The notes below the pieces were generated by a model. The model had not been told where the DNA came from and made no database searches. It saw nothing but the letters and a program-made list of their open reading frames with translations. Shown here piece after piece: positions 48,373 to 59,100 of a DNA stretch of 64,000 bases. Position 1 is the first letter of the stretch. The number at the start of each line of letters is the position of its first letter. Made by a program: the position numbers and the translations under genes. Origin of the DNA: Antitrichia curtipendula (Eukaryota; Streptophyta; Bryopsida; Hypnales; Leucodontaceae); contig OX579637.1 in assembly GCA_951230915.1 (NCBI GenBank), positions 372,001 to 436,000 of the forward strand. The letters run 5' to 3'.

Positions 48373-49142
48373 GTCTCTCCTGACCTAAAAGTGGTCATGA
48401 TGACTTTTACCGGTCCGGTCCCACCAATCCGGTCCAACCCTAATCCGGTTTCCTAACCCTAATCCGCTCTTCTAACACTTCCGAACAAGGTTTCGATTCC
48501 ATTCTGGTTCCTGAGTATTACTGCTAGGACCGGATTCTCTCCAACTGTTCTACTACTTTAATGTCTTTCTTAATTTGCCGTTCTCTTCTGTTTCTAAACG
48601 GAACCTGGATACTAACTAATAGTTTCCGATCCATTTTCTAGGTAAACAAATGAAAACCAAAAATTCTGGTTGTGACACATGACATTGTGCCAAAGGGGGC
48701 AGCTGGTGAGAAGACTCGGGGCTCAAAGAGAAAGGCCGAGGAATAAGCGCAGAAGAAGGCTGCATCAGATGCTGCGGTCATAGAAGAGAGTGATATTATC
48801 GCTGTTGGAAGTGCCAAGAAAGCTGTTGGACCGCCTGCATTTCGGTCCACGGATGTGGACACAGACATGGAAGTGTTGGAGGTGGTTCAGCCTGCAGGTC
48901 TGCATCTCACGCAAGGTGGTGCTCGGAATCCAAAAGTTTCTGCTCTTTGTGGGGTATCGAGCATTTTGTCATTTATCACTCAGGAGCTGAAGACCAAAGT
49001 TGCTTCCTGGAAGGGCGCTTTGTTGTCTGGATCTTCCCATAGATCATTTGTCTATGTTTTGAATTTGAGCCTCTCTCAGATTGAGGAAGCTCTTCCTCAG
49101 GTGCACACTTGCCTCGAGACGGTCAACAAGTTCGTTCTGAAG

Positions 49143-49390
49143 GTTTGTCTTCTCTATCACCAATTGAACTTAAGTTTTTCCTGGACTGAAGGTTGCTACG
49201 ATGTGATTTTTTGTTATAATTATGCCTTTCCATTTTACGTTTGAAAGTCACTGCCGACGTCGGCACTTAGTGATTCCCCGTCGCGTTGTTGGGGCAGTCC
49301 TTCGCTTTCAATGCAAAACACTATTTCCAGTCATATTTGTTATGACATTTTGAACTAATGAATTTTATTTGTTTAAATCTCTAAGTCAAG
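49143..49390 (+). other. intron with GCCGACGTCGGC palindrome
   Basis: This intron of the ParB-methyltransferase gene lies between AAG|GTTTGT and GTCAAG|CAAGAG. Near 49252-49263 it contains the 12-base perfect palindrome GCCGACGTCGGC inside a longer imperfect inverted repeat (TCACT...AGTGA). Confidence 0.6.
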
Positions 49391-50672
49391 CAAGAGGACG
49401 GTGAAAAGGCTTTGAATATGTCTTGTCCGCATAGTAGCTTTGATTTGATTCTGGGTGATATTAAGGATGGGCTTTGGGTGCCGTCTATTTCAGTGAACCC
49501 TGACGATGTACCTACCTGGAATGTGTACTGTGAGCAACAAACTGAAAGTGTTTTTGAGTTTGCGGAGCATTTCCTTCACGACGCAGGGTCTATTTTGTTG
49601 TTTGTCCCAGATGTTCCGAAAATCAGGACTGATGTGCTGTCCTACGCAAAGTGCTACAGTTTCGTTCGGCATCGAGAGTGGTGGGGAATTAATGACCTTC
49701 CCTTTGCATCGTATTACAACTCAACTAATAAGGTAACTACTCTTTTAGATGAACTGTTATAGTCACTAGATTGTACTTTAGTTTTTGCCTGATCTAATTT
49801 GATATCATCCCAATCTTCATTTCTAAAGCCGAGGATTCCAAATTCAGTTCTTTATTCACAGTGCCATGGATTCCAGCAAATTCGTGATAGCGGCTGATGA
49901 ATCACTAGCAGAGTTTGGGATGGGAGTTGCTGAGTCCGATGTGCTATTCAACTTTACTACTGCGGCCTCTCAATCCATGAATGGAACTATTCTGTGGAGA
50001 GGCGCCCGTGAGAAGGATTCAGTTTTCCTACAAATGCTGATCGAGGCTTTTACCAAGCCGGGATCCGTCATCCTCGATGCGTTTGCTTCTCTTGGTGAGT
50101 AGTCTTTCTTCTCAATATGAATTTCTCCGGTTCTTTCGGTCATGTACAAAACTGATTTTCTTCTTTGTGATCCAAGTAATTCTATTCGAGCTTGCAAAGT
50201 TATTGGACGTCACATTGCAGCCCTCGAAGACGACATCATGGTATTCCAAGCTAAGCTGCAGCAGTTCCACCAGGTCGAAGCTACAGCTCCCATTCAACTC
50301 GACGCTTTCAAGTCTCCTTCAGAGATTGCACTGGATGTTCCTATTTGACATGTCACTAAGAAGAACAGATTTAGTAACTATGTCTCCTGCTTGAACCTAT
50401 TATCTTTCGTTCTTCTGTTCGTGATAAATTCACTAACACAAACTTGTTTGGCTCAGAGTGATCGCCCTACTTATTTCTCCGGCCAAAGATTATTTTATGG
50501 CGCCGTGGGACGCACACATTGCTAAGTTGCAGGCGGCAGTATCCACTCTGACTTCCACGTCCAGTGATAGAGGCTTCGATAGACGCGTTCATCTTTTTAT
50601 TGATGACGAGGCAGACGTTGATTTGGAACCAAGTCCAGCATATTCAGATAGTTCCTCGGATTTTTTATTCTG

Positions 50673-52791
50673 ATAATTTCTATATCACCCGGATTATTTT
50701 AGTCTTTAAAATAATTTCTGTCACATACATGTTGTGCTTCCATTTGTAATGTTCTTGTGCTTGTTTATGTCGTTGTATTGGTTCATCTTAGCATCCATTC
50801 ATAGTGCAATTGAATTTGGTTGTTCACTTGAAATATATCAATTTATTAAAGTCTTCTGGCTTGGCAACTCTCTCAAATACTGACAAATACTTTAACATAC
50901 ACTGCATTTACACTCGAACCCTCTATAATTTAAGGAAGTTCATCATCTGAAGTCTCCTTGATTTCAATCTTCACATTGTTCTTAAATTTGTTGCACACTC
51001 TGTTTGCTTTCTCTTTGGTAAATGCATTTAGATTATATCATTTATAAATGGATGTTATCGGAGTACATTTCTTTTCTCTTTAGTACGTGAATACATCCGC
51101 GGTAATTTCTATTTTTTTCTTCAACTGCTAGAGACACATTTTTGGCTGCAGTTTTTTTATGAATATCAAATGATTCTATTTGGATTAATGTTGTGGTAAT
51201 ATCCAAAGGTGCCTTAGTGTATTTGAAGGAACTCTTCCCTTGGGAAGGAAGAATTCACCCCCTCATTGCTCCAACCAGGGATAATCTAGAAAAATTGCTC
51301 CCTATTTTTTGACATTTTTTGGAGGTATTCCTTCATGACTGCTAGTTAATTTGGGGCCTCTGCTTGCACGAATGAATTTAGAATTTTTAAATTTTTTTTG
51401 TGTATTTCAAATAAATGATTCCAATGTTTGTCCCTGCAATGAGGAGGTGAATTCACCTTACCCCTCTTCCCATGGCCACTCTATAACAACAGCCTTAGGA
51501 TAATGACGATCATAGGGTTTCCACGGCTATAGGATAACAACAATCATATAGTTTCCACGGCTATAAAATACCTACTCAATTTATTCCACAAATCAGCTAT
51601 GTGTACCATTTAACCGCCATGTGTTGCCTATTATTGTGATCAATTTTTTCTCACACATTCAACCAATTTCACGGCTATAGGGCCCTACTATTTTACTTCA
51701 GTTTATTTTTTTACTTATTTTTTTGCTTACATTTTATCTTCTACTTTTATTTTTATAGAATATTCCGATTTTGGGGGTCACTAGGGTCGCAGAAGTACGC
51801 TCACCGCTCTATGCTCTATGCTCACCGCACGCAAAATAGCATCGTCCCCTCATACTCCTGGCATAAATTAAAAGAACTCAAGCAATGTAATGATCACCAA
51901 TGAATGTATAAGAGTGCCAAATTCTAGTAATCCTACATCCTGTGACTCAATACTTATGTAAACTGACATCATTTACCACTAAGATATCATCGGTGATAAA
52001 ATTACTGTAATTAATGATACAGTGTCAAACTGTTCTGAGTTCCACTTTATAGATATCGAAATCTCAGAATTGGCATTACAATGAAACTAGGTTCATCATG
52101 GTGGAATTATATTGAGAGGACTCTTATCATCTTCTCAACAAGTTTGCCCAACCTATTATTATCCAATCTATACCTGTTCACTATCGTTTGTTTGGCATAC
52201 TTAATCGCATCCTCTCTCAATAGAAGTTTCTTTGGATACTGACGTAGAAGGCCTTATTCATTAAAATGAGACATGTTAGAGTCTCATTTTAATGCATTCT
52301 ATATTTAGATTACAATTAGTGTTCATTAAATTGAGACTCTTCAATAATTTGAGACACAAGAATGTCAAAATAATATTTTCATATATTTCTGTAGTACCAG
52401 AAAACAAGGCTACAATCCACAATTAACAATTTGAATGTTTTAAATCATTATAAATGAACTAATAAATTAGACCAACAGGTTATGAAGCTTAACGTTTTTT
52501 ACAATGAGACTTGTTTGTGTCGAAAATTAAATCTACATATTTGTAATATCAATTACTTTCACACTGAATACATTTCAAACAAAAACAATTTTGGAAGAAT
52601 ATATAGAAGTAGTAATTGTCCATGCAAAATCATGGAAATATAAATACTATTAATAGAAGTTGAGCCTGCTACATGGCCATAATATCATAATACAAACTAC
52701 TGAACTTACATATTTATTTAGTACTTGCAAACATGTAAATACAAAATACATGATATCTAGTAAGTTCCAACAATGATTGTTAATTCACAAA
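50673..52791. other. AT-rich spacer between two 3' gene ends, no gene seen
   Basis: This is intergenic sequence with short direct repeats (CACGGCTATA, three copies in 51515-51565) and one strong hairpin at 52259-52294. No coding region is supported. Confidence 0.55.
52259..52294. repeat. 14-bp perfect hairpin
   Basis: CATTAAAATGAGAC and its exact complement are separated by an 8-nt loop. A partial copy (CATTAAATTGAGAC) lies near 52325. It could be a terminator or an element remnant. Confidence 0.6.
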
Positions 52792-53584
52792 CTATTCTTT
52801 GCCTTTAGCAGAGGACGTATCGTTGTTGGAATCTGGAACAAATGCTGCCACCGACGTGTTGATGATGTTCACCTGCGACTTCGGAATTGTAACTCTTGCA
52901 ATAGCTAGGGGAACATCATTGTTCCCCTTCTTCCCACGTGGTTTGAAAGCTGTCATGGAGGAATTACACGGTTCCCGGCGCCACACATTCCCTGCTTTTG
53001 TGTTCCATCCAACATACGTATCCATATTGATGTGACGACCTGAAGAAGGCGTCCAATATTGGATTTGGATTTGATGAACATGCCCAGGATCCGGATTGGA
53101 ATTTGTAAGTGCTCTGGCAAGCCAAAACGGCTTTGGATCGTCATCAGCAGGACGGACCACCACAAAATAACCAGCAAACACATCACGATCAATACAGAAC
53201 GAAGGACGTGGGCGGTCACGCCTACGCCCAACGAAAGGTTCATCCTGTGCAAACTCTTCACGCACTGTTCCATCTTCTTCCATTCGATCTTCGGGTTCTT
53301 CAGTGATCCTTGTAACGTTACGGAACGTCCGGAAACTAAACTTAATACATAAAATAGAAATATATAGGAGAAGAACTTTGAAATTTTTGCATAAGTATAG
53401 AAGTTTAGACACTAGAAACCTACATTAGAAAAGATCTCTTTCGTAGGAAAGTTAAAACTCTAATTAGGTTAAAACAGTGTTCCGGAACCAGTAGCCGGAT
53501 AGTCGGAAGTTCCGGATCGTAGGGGTTCCGGCTAGGGAACTTACGGGAACTCCACCGGTTCGGGAACTTAGGGTTTCGCGCCGC

Positions 53585-53592
53585 TATATAAA
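53585..53592 (+). promoter_or_regulatory. TATA box of copy G
   Basis: TATATAAA lies 136 bp upstream of the ATG, with a pyrimidine-rich CTCATTCGGTCTCTTTTCTC downstream where transcription probably starts. The layout is identical in copies C and D. Confidence 0.7.
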
Positions 53593-53727
53593 CCCCGCCG
53601 CCATTCTCATTCGGTCTCTTTTCTCTGCGGCATTTTCGCGAGTACGTTTAGTGAGAGAAAGAGTGGTGAGATAGGATCGGGGTAGGAAGCGGAAGTAAGG
53701 TCGGTGCAACTCCGGAAGACCGACAGG

Positions 53728-55635
53728 ATGACGGAAACTCGAGCCCGTAGACTAGCGGTGACCGCACGGACTGTCAGCCCGGTGATTCCGTTCGATACGG
53801 ATCGCCATAGAGAGTTGCAAGAGGATTTAGAGACCATGGGCTGTGTCGGATTCTTACACCGCCCATGGGACTTGAAGAGTGAAGGAATGATTGAAGAACT
53901 CCTTTACGGAGTTCCCAATCAGTATGAGTTGACGGTGAGGGGCCGCCCGAGAGCGTGGACACAAGAGCTCTGGGCCGGAACGTACTTTGCACTGAACCGG
54001 GGGCATGGATGGGCCGGCCGGACGGAGAAGTTTGCGGCAGAAAGATTCCGGAACTCCGCCGATCCAAAAGAGGGGTTTGCAGCGACGGATTGCGTGTATG
54101 CCCGGGATCAGCAACTTTTAGAGTTCCTGATCCCCATCCTGTATCCGGAAAAGCCTAGTCGGGTGACCACCACGGTGGCCAACACCATTTTTGGGGCTTT
54201 AGGAAATAGGGTTAACCCGCCCCCAAGACCCGTAAATTGGGGCGGACTTATTCACACGATTGTGGATAAGTTAGCGAATGGGATTGCAAGACGGAAGTCC
54301 AGTTACATTAGCCCGTACTTGTTCCACTTGTACCACCGGATGGAAACCCTGAGCGAGCCGGAGCAGCTTATGTACAAGAAAGGGGAAAATCTCCTCAAGT
54401 ACGGGCTGAGACCGGAACCGCAGCCGGAGGAGCCGGAATCTGAGGAGGAGGACGTTCCGGAGGAAACACAGACCACTCCGGAGAAGGCCGGAACCAGTAG
54501 GCGGAAGTCCACCGACCGGACAGCGCGAGGGAAACAAGTGGCGGAAGGTTCCGTCCAGCCGGAAAGCCCACACGAGGAGGTGGATCCAGTCGAGAACGCC
54601 ATACATTGGCTGCGAACGACGAGGACGGTGAACGACCGGATGGCAGCAGTACTCCAAGACGTTTGCCATTCGTTAGGAGTGAAGGACGAGAGAGAGATCT
54701 TGGCCGCCATCGCACGAAGACCGAATCCGGAAGACGTCAAGGTTTTCTATGATCAGATCCGGAGTCTTCAGGAGGAACGGGATCAGTTCCGAAGCCAGCA
54801 CCAGTGGTCGGAACGGGAGATGCACATCGCAAACCGGAAGTCCACGGAAGCGATGGCTCTAGTATGGAAGCTGGGAGAACTGATCGACCTTCCGGCCAGC
54901 ACCATCTCGAGGGCCCAACTCTGGAACTCACAGATGGTGGCTCAAGGCCACATTACCGGAACGAAGGTCGTGCTCATCCTGACGGATTTCGAGGCCCGGA
55001 TGGAGGGGGTGCTGAAGAAGATGCGACAGCTGATTGGAAGCCTCGACCCGAACCTGCTTGACCAAGCAATGTTCGCTGATCTTCCGAGAGGAGAGTTCCA
55101 AGAAACCCATAGAGCCGGAACTTCAACGGGAAAGAGGAATCCGGAAATCCCGACTCACGTGGTCACTTATCCGGAGGTTACAACGCCGAAGGAAGCAAGC
55201 ACACAGACCACCGTCCAGGAGGGGACAGCCGGAAGACAGGCGGCGGTAAACCTGTTTCCGCCTCTCCAGCTGACGGAGACGGAAGCTGAGGCCATAGCAG
55301 CAGCAAGTGTCCGGAATCCTGCCCGGACCGATCCGGACAGGTTTATGCATATGCAGAACACTCCACCACCAGCAAATCCGGGCAACACCCTCATTAATTT
55401 GACGGAGACAAAGACGACACGGCAGCGACACACGAGGATCGAGGAGCCGCTGGAGATCGATGAGACGGAAGAGGAATCTGCGGAGTCTCACTCCCAATCG
55501 GAAGGGACGGATTCTGATCCGCCTCAAATCCGGACTTGGTCGGCAACGAAGAGGACTCCAGCAAAGGTAACTGCCCGGAAGTCTACTCCAGCGAATCTTA
55601 GGGCCGGACCATCGACAAAGAAGCCCCGCAAATGA
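53728..55635 (+). CDS. LTR-like element protein, intact 635 aa
   Basis: This is the only undamaged copy of the family protein. Residues ~1-200 form a conserved globular domain (MGCVGFLHRPWDLKS, PNQYELTVRGRPRAW, LLEFLIPILYPEKPSRVTTT, ISPYLFHLYHRME). Residues ~215-290 are acidic and Pro/Glu-rich. Residues ~300-440 are helical and coiled coil (LQEERDQFRSQ, ITGTKVVLILTDFEARM). The tail is acidic and then ends in basic KKPRK, NLS-like. There is no CCHC knuckle, protease, reverse transcriptase or integrase. The N-terminal domain recalls, from memory, the 'putative plant transposon protein' family found next to plant retroelements. That link is unverified, and a gag-like or accessory role is a guess. 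I chose the first ATG after the TATA box because copies C, D and G all keep the sequence from this ATG (MTET). Confidence 0.82.
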   Translation: MTETRARRLAVTARTVSPVIPFDTDRHRELQEDLETMGCVGFLHRPWDLKSEGMIEELLYGVPNQYELTVRGRPRAWTQELWAGTYFALNRGHGWAGRTEKFAAERFRNSADPKEGFAATDCVYARDQQLLEFLIPILYPEKPSRVTTTVANTIFGALGNRVNPPPRPVNWGGLIHTIVDKLANGIARRKSSYISPYLFHLYHRMETLSEPEQLMYKKGENLLKYGLRPEPQPEEPESEEEDVPEETQTTPEKAGTSRRKSTDRTARGKQVAEGSVQPESPHEEVDPVENAIHWLRTTRTVNDRMAAVLQDVCHSLGVKDEREILAAIARRPNPEDVKVFYDQIRSLQEERDQFRSQHQWSEREMHIANRKSTEAMALVWKLGELIDLPASTISRAQLWNSQMVAQGHITGTKVVLILTDFEARMEGVLKKMRQLIGSLDPNLLDQAMFADLPRGEFQETHRAGTSTGKRNPEIPTHVVTYPEVTTPKEASTQTTVQEGTAGRQAAVNLFPPLQLTETEAEAIAAASVRNPARTDPDRFMHMQNTPPPANPGNTLINLTETKTTRQRHTRIEEPLEIDETEEESAESHSQSEGTDSDPPQIRTWSATKRTPAKVTARKSTPANLRAGPSTKKPRK

Positions 55636-56471
55636 CTAGTGCGGATGGGTGTCTTTTTAGTTAGGATTTTGACTTATTAGTTATTTCCGGAAACGGGTAA
55701 CCCGGACTGTGGGCCCCTAGTTCCGGACTTTTAGGCTGTCAAGCGGCTTTCCGGTTTTGCCGGAACGGTTATTAGGACCGTTAGCCGGATTTCTAGTTGG
55801 CCGTTGGCCGGGTTTTGTGTGGGCCTTTTGGCCGCTTTTTGTTTGCTTTTAAGGGCAGGCCGGCTTGTTGGCCTGTCATTCCCTTTCTTGTCATTTAATG
55901 AAAGCTTACCGGAGATCAATTTGATCATCTCTTTGCGTATCGCGTTGATGATTGAGTCGTACACTGGTTTGTGAGTGAGAGTGTGTGAGAAGGAGTCCGG
56001 ATTCTTGGGTTGACGGATACATATGCTGTGACGGAAGAGCTTTAGATGTGTGAATGAGGAGCTGTGCATGGTGCCTTTAAATTGCTGGAACGGTGATCCG
56101 GTGGAAGCCTGTTACGGGTGAGGGTGCGAGTCCGGAAGTCCAGAAGTCCAGGGAGGATTCTGTGCGGAGATAAGCAACCGCCTGAGGAATTATCCCAGCC
56201 ATCGGAAGGTCTGCCAACCTCTGGAGCACTCGAGAGATACAAAGTCAGCACTACAATCCGGAAAGTCTGGATCTGTCGTTGTAGTAAGGTGGATCTAACC
56301 GGGCCCTGTGTGACCTACTTTCCGGATACGTCATCTGGAAGATTGTGAGGGTACGGATTCTCCCTTTGCTATTACTGTATAATTCTTGGGTGTTTTGTTT
56401 TGTTTGTTACGGATAGAGAGTGTGAACCAAGAGTGGCGAATCCCTGCCCCTCGGAAAGATCAATAGTGGAC

Positions 56472-56492
56472 CCCCTGAGGGTGAAACAGGGG
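56472..56492 (+). other. conserved stem-loop, copy G
   Basis: Stem CCCCTG / CAGGGG with loop AGGGTGAAA, 248 bp from the 3' end. Confidence 0.65.
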
Positions 56493-59100
56493 TATCTAAA
56501 ACCAGTTACTTGAGAGAGTTGGAACCGGAATCCGGAATAGGGCGGAACCGGATTGGAATCCGGAAAATACTAGTTTCCGGAAGATAGCAATAGAGTGTAC
56601 AATTGCTTGGGGTGTTTTTGGGAGTGATCCGGATACCCAAAACTTGCAGCAACATACTAGAATTCCCTGGGACGATAACTCGTGTCATCTTACCACATTT
56701 TTGTGTTAAAGATACTTACGCGCTAACTACGCGTGCGACAATCCTCGAAGCTGGCCAAAATCCATCTTTTAATGTCTCATGCACCACTAGAGGTTCATCC
56801 AAAGCGGTTCTCACACCCTTCCAATAATCTTTTATGGGATCATTCTTTTCTCCAGAAGATCCCGAATCTTTGTTGATAGCCATTCTGGTCCAATGGCCAA
56901 TGAAACCGTCCAAACCCTTTTTAACCTCACCCAATGCTTTCATTTGTTGTCGAGCCAGAGGTAGTGGACTACCACTTGGCACCTTTGGACACCCATCTTC
57001 AGTCTCTGACCACAAGCGAATTCCTCTACCATGCCTTGGCAACCAATCCTTGTTTGTACACAAGTTCTTATATTCCATCAAGGGCCATCCAGTGGAATCC
57101 ATATGGAACTTGAATTGTTGAGACGTAGAATGTCCTTCCAAGAAGTCCCCACCTTCGCCCAAGTATCCTTGTACAAATTGCTTAAAATCAGGAACTTCCT
57201 CAATCAAGTGAGGAATGACGGGATGGGTTTCACAATCCATGAAAGATTTCATGAGCTTGGGAACGGTTGGGTAGTTCTTGCTCTTCAACAATGTGCTCCA
57301 CCGACCAAACAAAGCGTCGATGTCTTCATGAGTGTGTCCAACTATGAAGAAGTTGATGTATATTTCACGGAAAATGCCTTTATAAACCAAAAGAGAACAA
57401 AAAGCAAAAACCCATCGATTCTTGTTGTCCCCCGATGCATTGTCCAATTGGAGAGCCAAAATAGGCGGCAAAGATCTAGAAGGGGTTGGTACATTCGGAG
57501 GAGGAAGGAGGGAATCCAAGCAAATCTCTGAGCCCTCCAATAGCGCTTGCATTAAAACAGATTGGTCATCTCTCTCTGAAAACAACTTGCGCAATGAATT
57601 CTTGGGCACTCCTTCAAGATCACGCAACAACCTTGCAATTGACCCAATAGTATGATTTGAGTCTGTTGGAAAAATGTCTACGCCATAGTGAGCATACCGA
57701 ACATCACCATGCCCATGAGCAATCATGCCAGTTACAGCCATAGGCATTTTTATGAATGAATCTGTCGCTTTTGTCTTGTGAGAGAAGTGCGGTGAAGCGG
57801 TCTTGGAGTGATCCATTTTATCATGGATGATACACAACATCTTGTCAGGAAATTCCTCGGATATTTGTCTAAACCCGTAATATAATTTCCTGTGGGCTTT
57901 CTGTCCATTGAGATGGGTGCTCAAAATTCGTGACCACTTCTCTTGTGCACTAGAGAGCGGAATGCAGGCACTCCTAAGTTGCTTGTACATATCACATAGA
58001 CCACATCTTGCAAAAGTATCTCCACGAGCCTTTGGAGCGTATTCAGAGAACGAAGCACGCCGAATGTTGTTCAAACCACTAGACGAAATTGGAGGCAAGT
58101 TGAACCTTGCATTGGCCTCATTGATTTTTGGAAGCTGGTCACTCCAACGAAACGCTGACGGTAAAACCATTGCAGGGACTTTTTCACCAGTTTCTAGTGT
58201 TCTAGATATGTGTGGCATTTTGTCGACTTCACCTACAATCAACGTCTGAAGCGTGGCGGTTGCTTGTAGGGTCTGCGTGTGTGGCTTTTTCAACCCCAAA
58301 TTTCCATGTGCCTCTGCTTCCTTTCCATCTTTGGCCATGCGCTTGAACCTATAGAAGGTAGCTTTAGAAATCCCGTGGATAGTCCACCATGCAGTGAGAC
58401 AAATGTCATTGTTTCTCAAAGTTATCCATTCTTTTCCAGCATGGTCTTTGCGCGTTTGCCTTTGTGCTTCAAGAAGACAAAGCTTGCGAACATACACTCC
58501 ACCATTCACATGCAGCTGACAACGTATGGCCTCAATCTCGTTACGTGGAAAATGTTGTGTGCAGTTCATCTGACAACATGGTTTCGTAGACACTTCTCGA
58601 ATGGACTGCGCAGTGAGAAGGTATTCCTTTTTGGGAGGCAGCTCTGGTTCCCTCCTCTCCCGAGAAGTTTCATAAGAACGTACTCCAGTCCGAACGCGGC
58701 GGTTCAAGGCATTTACAGCTGTATTGTATATATGTGTCTAATCATGGTCGTACAAACTAACACCGTTCAAAATCACTTCCTTAATGTTCCATGAATGCAT
58801 TGACCACATCCAACCCGAGGGAACTTCTGCCTTGCATAATGACTCTGCAATTTGAACTGCAACACGGTCATCACCTAGAGGCCTCCCATCCATGTCGATG
58901 ACAAGGTCCAAGTCAACACATTGACAGACTCCTCTTGCAACATCATCTTCTAATTCGTTCCTCAACGTTACACCCCTTGTAACCCAAGAGGCTCGAGGTA
59001 ACCCGTCGCAGGCAACAACGCCAGCAGGCAAGATGGGCACCGCATTAGTAAATTCATCAGGATCATGAATATCCATTCTGCAAGGAAATAAAACAGACAT

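Larger units (their letters stand above)
45261..48682 (-). mobile_element. LTR-like ORF-bearing element, copy F, with 5-bp target duplication
   Basis: The element 45266-48677 (3,412 bp) starts TGTCACA and ends TGTGACA, a perfect 7-bp inverted pair, and is flanked by CATGA on both sides. It sits inside an exon of the ParB-methyltransferase gene, in the opposite orientation. It carries a TATA box, an ORF and the stem-loop, but its terminal blocks differ from copies B-E and G, so it is a separate subfamily. Confidence 0.85.
41673..50672 (+). pseudogene. ParB-like/DNA amino-methyltransferase fusion gene, intron-containing, broken
   Basis: Exons read as 41673-41775, 42322-42429, 42482-42597 joined to 43170-43667, 43755-43953, ~44289-44702, 44781-45265 joined to 48683-49142, 49391-49732, 49848-50094, ~50177-50400 and ~50457-50672, all with GT/AG-like borders. 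Exon 3 encodes a ParB/sulfiredoxin-like segment with DGNHR at 43518-43532. The C-terminal half looks like a beta-class N6/N4 methyltransferase. It has a motif IV region FDLILGDIKDG (about 49439-49471) lacking the usual DPPY/W, then FLHDAGSILLFV. KPGSVILDAFASLG (motif I, to 50094) and RACKVIGRHIAALEDD follow. A basic SKRKAEE patch lies between. Enzymes of this fold methylate DNA bases, and ParB domains bind DNA or hydrolyse CTP. Stops lie at 44598-44600, near 44908, near 48744 and at 50346-50348. Two mobile elements interrupt exons. A bacterial or phage origin followed by intron gain is inference. Confidence 0.68.
53306..56745 (+). mobile_element. LTR-like ORF-bearing element, copy G (intact ORF), 5-bp target duplication
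   Basis: The element 53311-56740 (3,430 bp) starts TGTAACGTTACGG and ends CGCGTGCGACA, flanked by ATCCT at 53306-53310 and 56741-56745. It is inserted in the DUF7869-type gene. It has one promoter, one complete ORF, a 1.1-kb 3' tail with a stem-loop, and no internal or terminal direct repeats. TG...CA ends and a 5-bp duplication are what LTR-retrotransposon integrases leave, so the unit reads as a solo LTR carrying a gene. A Ginger-like DNA transposon (TGT...ACA ends) is the alternative. Confidence 0.88.
52792..59076 (-). pseudogene. DUF7869-type transposase-like gene, split by an LTR-like element
   Basis: The body is 59076-56741 and the C-terminal part is 53305-52792. Copy G lies between them. 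Excising it with one ATCCT restores frame (FWPASRI joined to TEEPEDR), giving about 950 codons. The start is ATG at 59076, one base into an exon with acceptor TTTCCTTGCAG. Family marks are CCQMNC, RCGLCDMY, CIIHDKMDHSK, LALQLDNASGDNKNRW and VGHTHEDIDALFGRWS. The C-terminal domain contains FAGYFVVVRPADDD and IQYWTPSSGRH. From memory this matches proteins annotated DUF7869. Asp in HDKMD, Asp in QLDN and the HTHEDID acids could be a metal-binding DDE/D set, which is inference. A single TAG lies at 58738-58740. The 663-codon body is otherwise open, so decay is recent. Confidence 0.75.

Noticed and set aside
53774..55110. Several 60-145 codon minus-strand ORFs opposite the intact LTR-like ORF
   Set aside because: They recur opposite every copy because of the GC-rich codon pattern, and none has a start or domain of its own.
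56716..56740. C-terminal residues and stop of the 663-codon ORF
   Set aside because: These codons come from the end of LTR-like copy G, not from the DUF7869-type gene, whose true C terminus is at 52792-53305.
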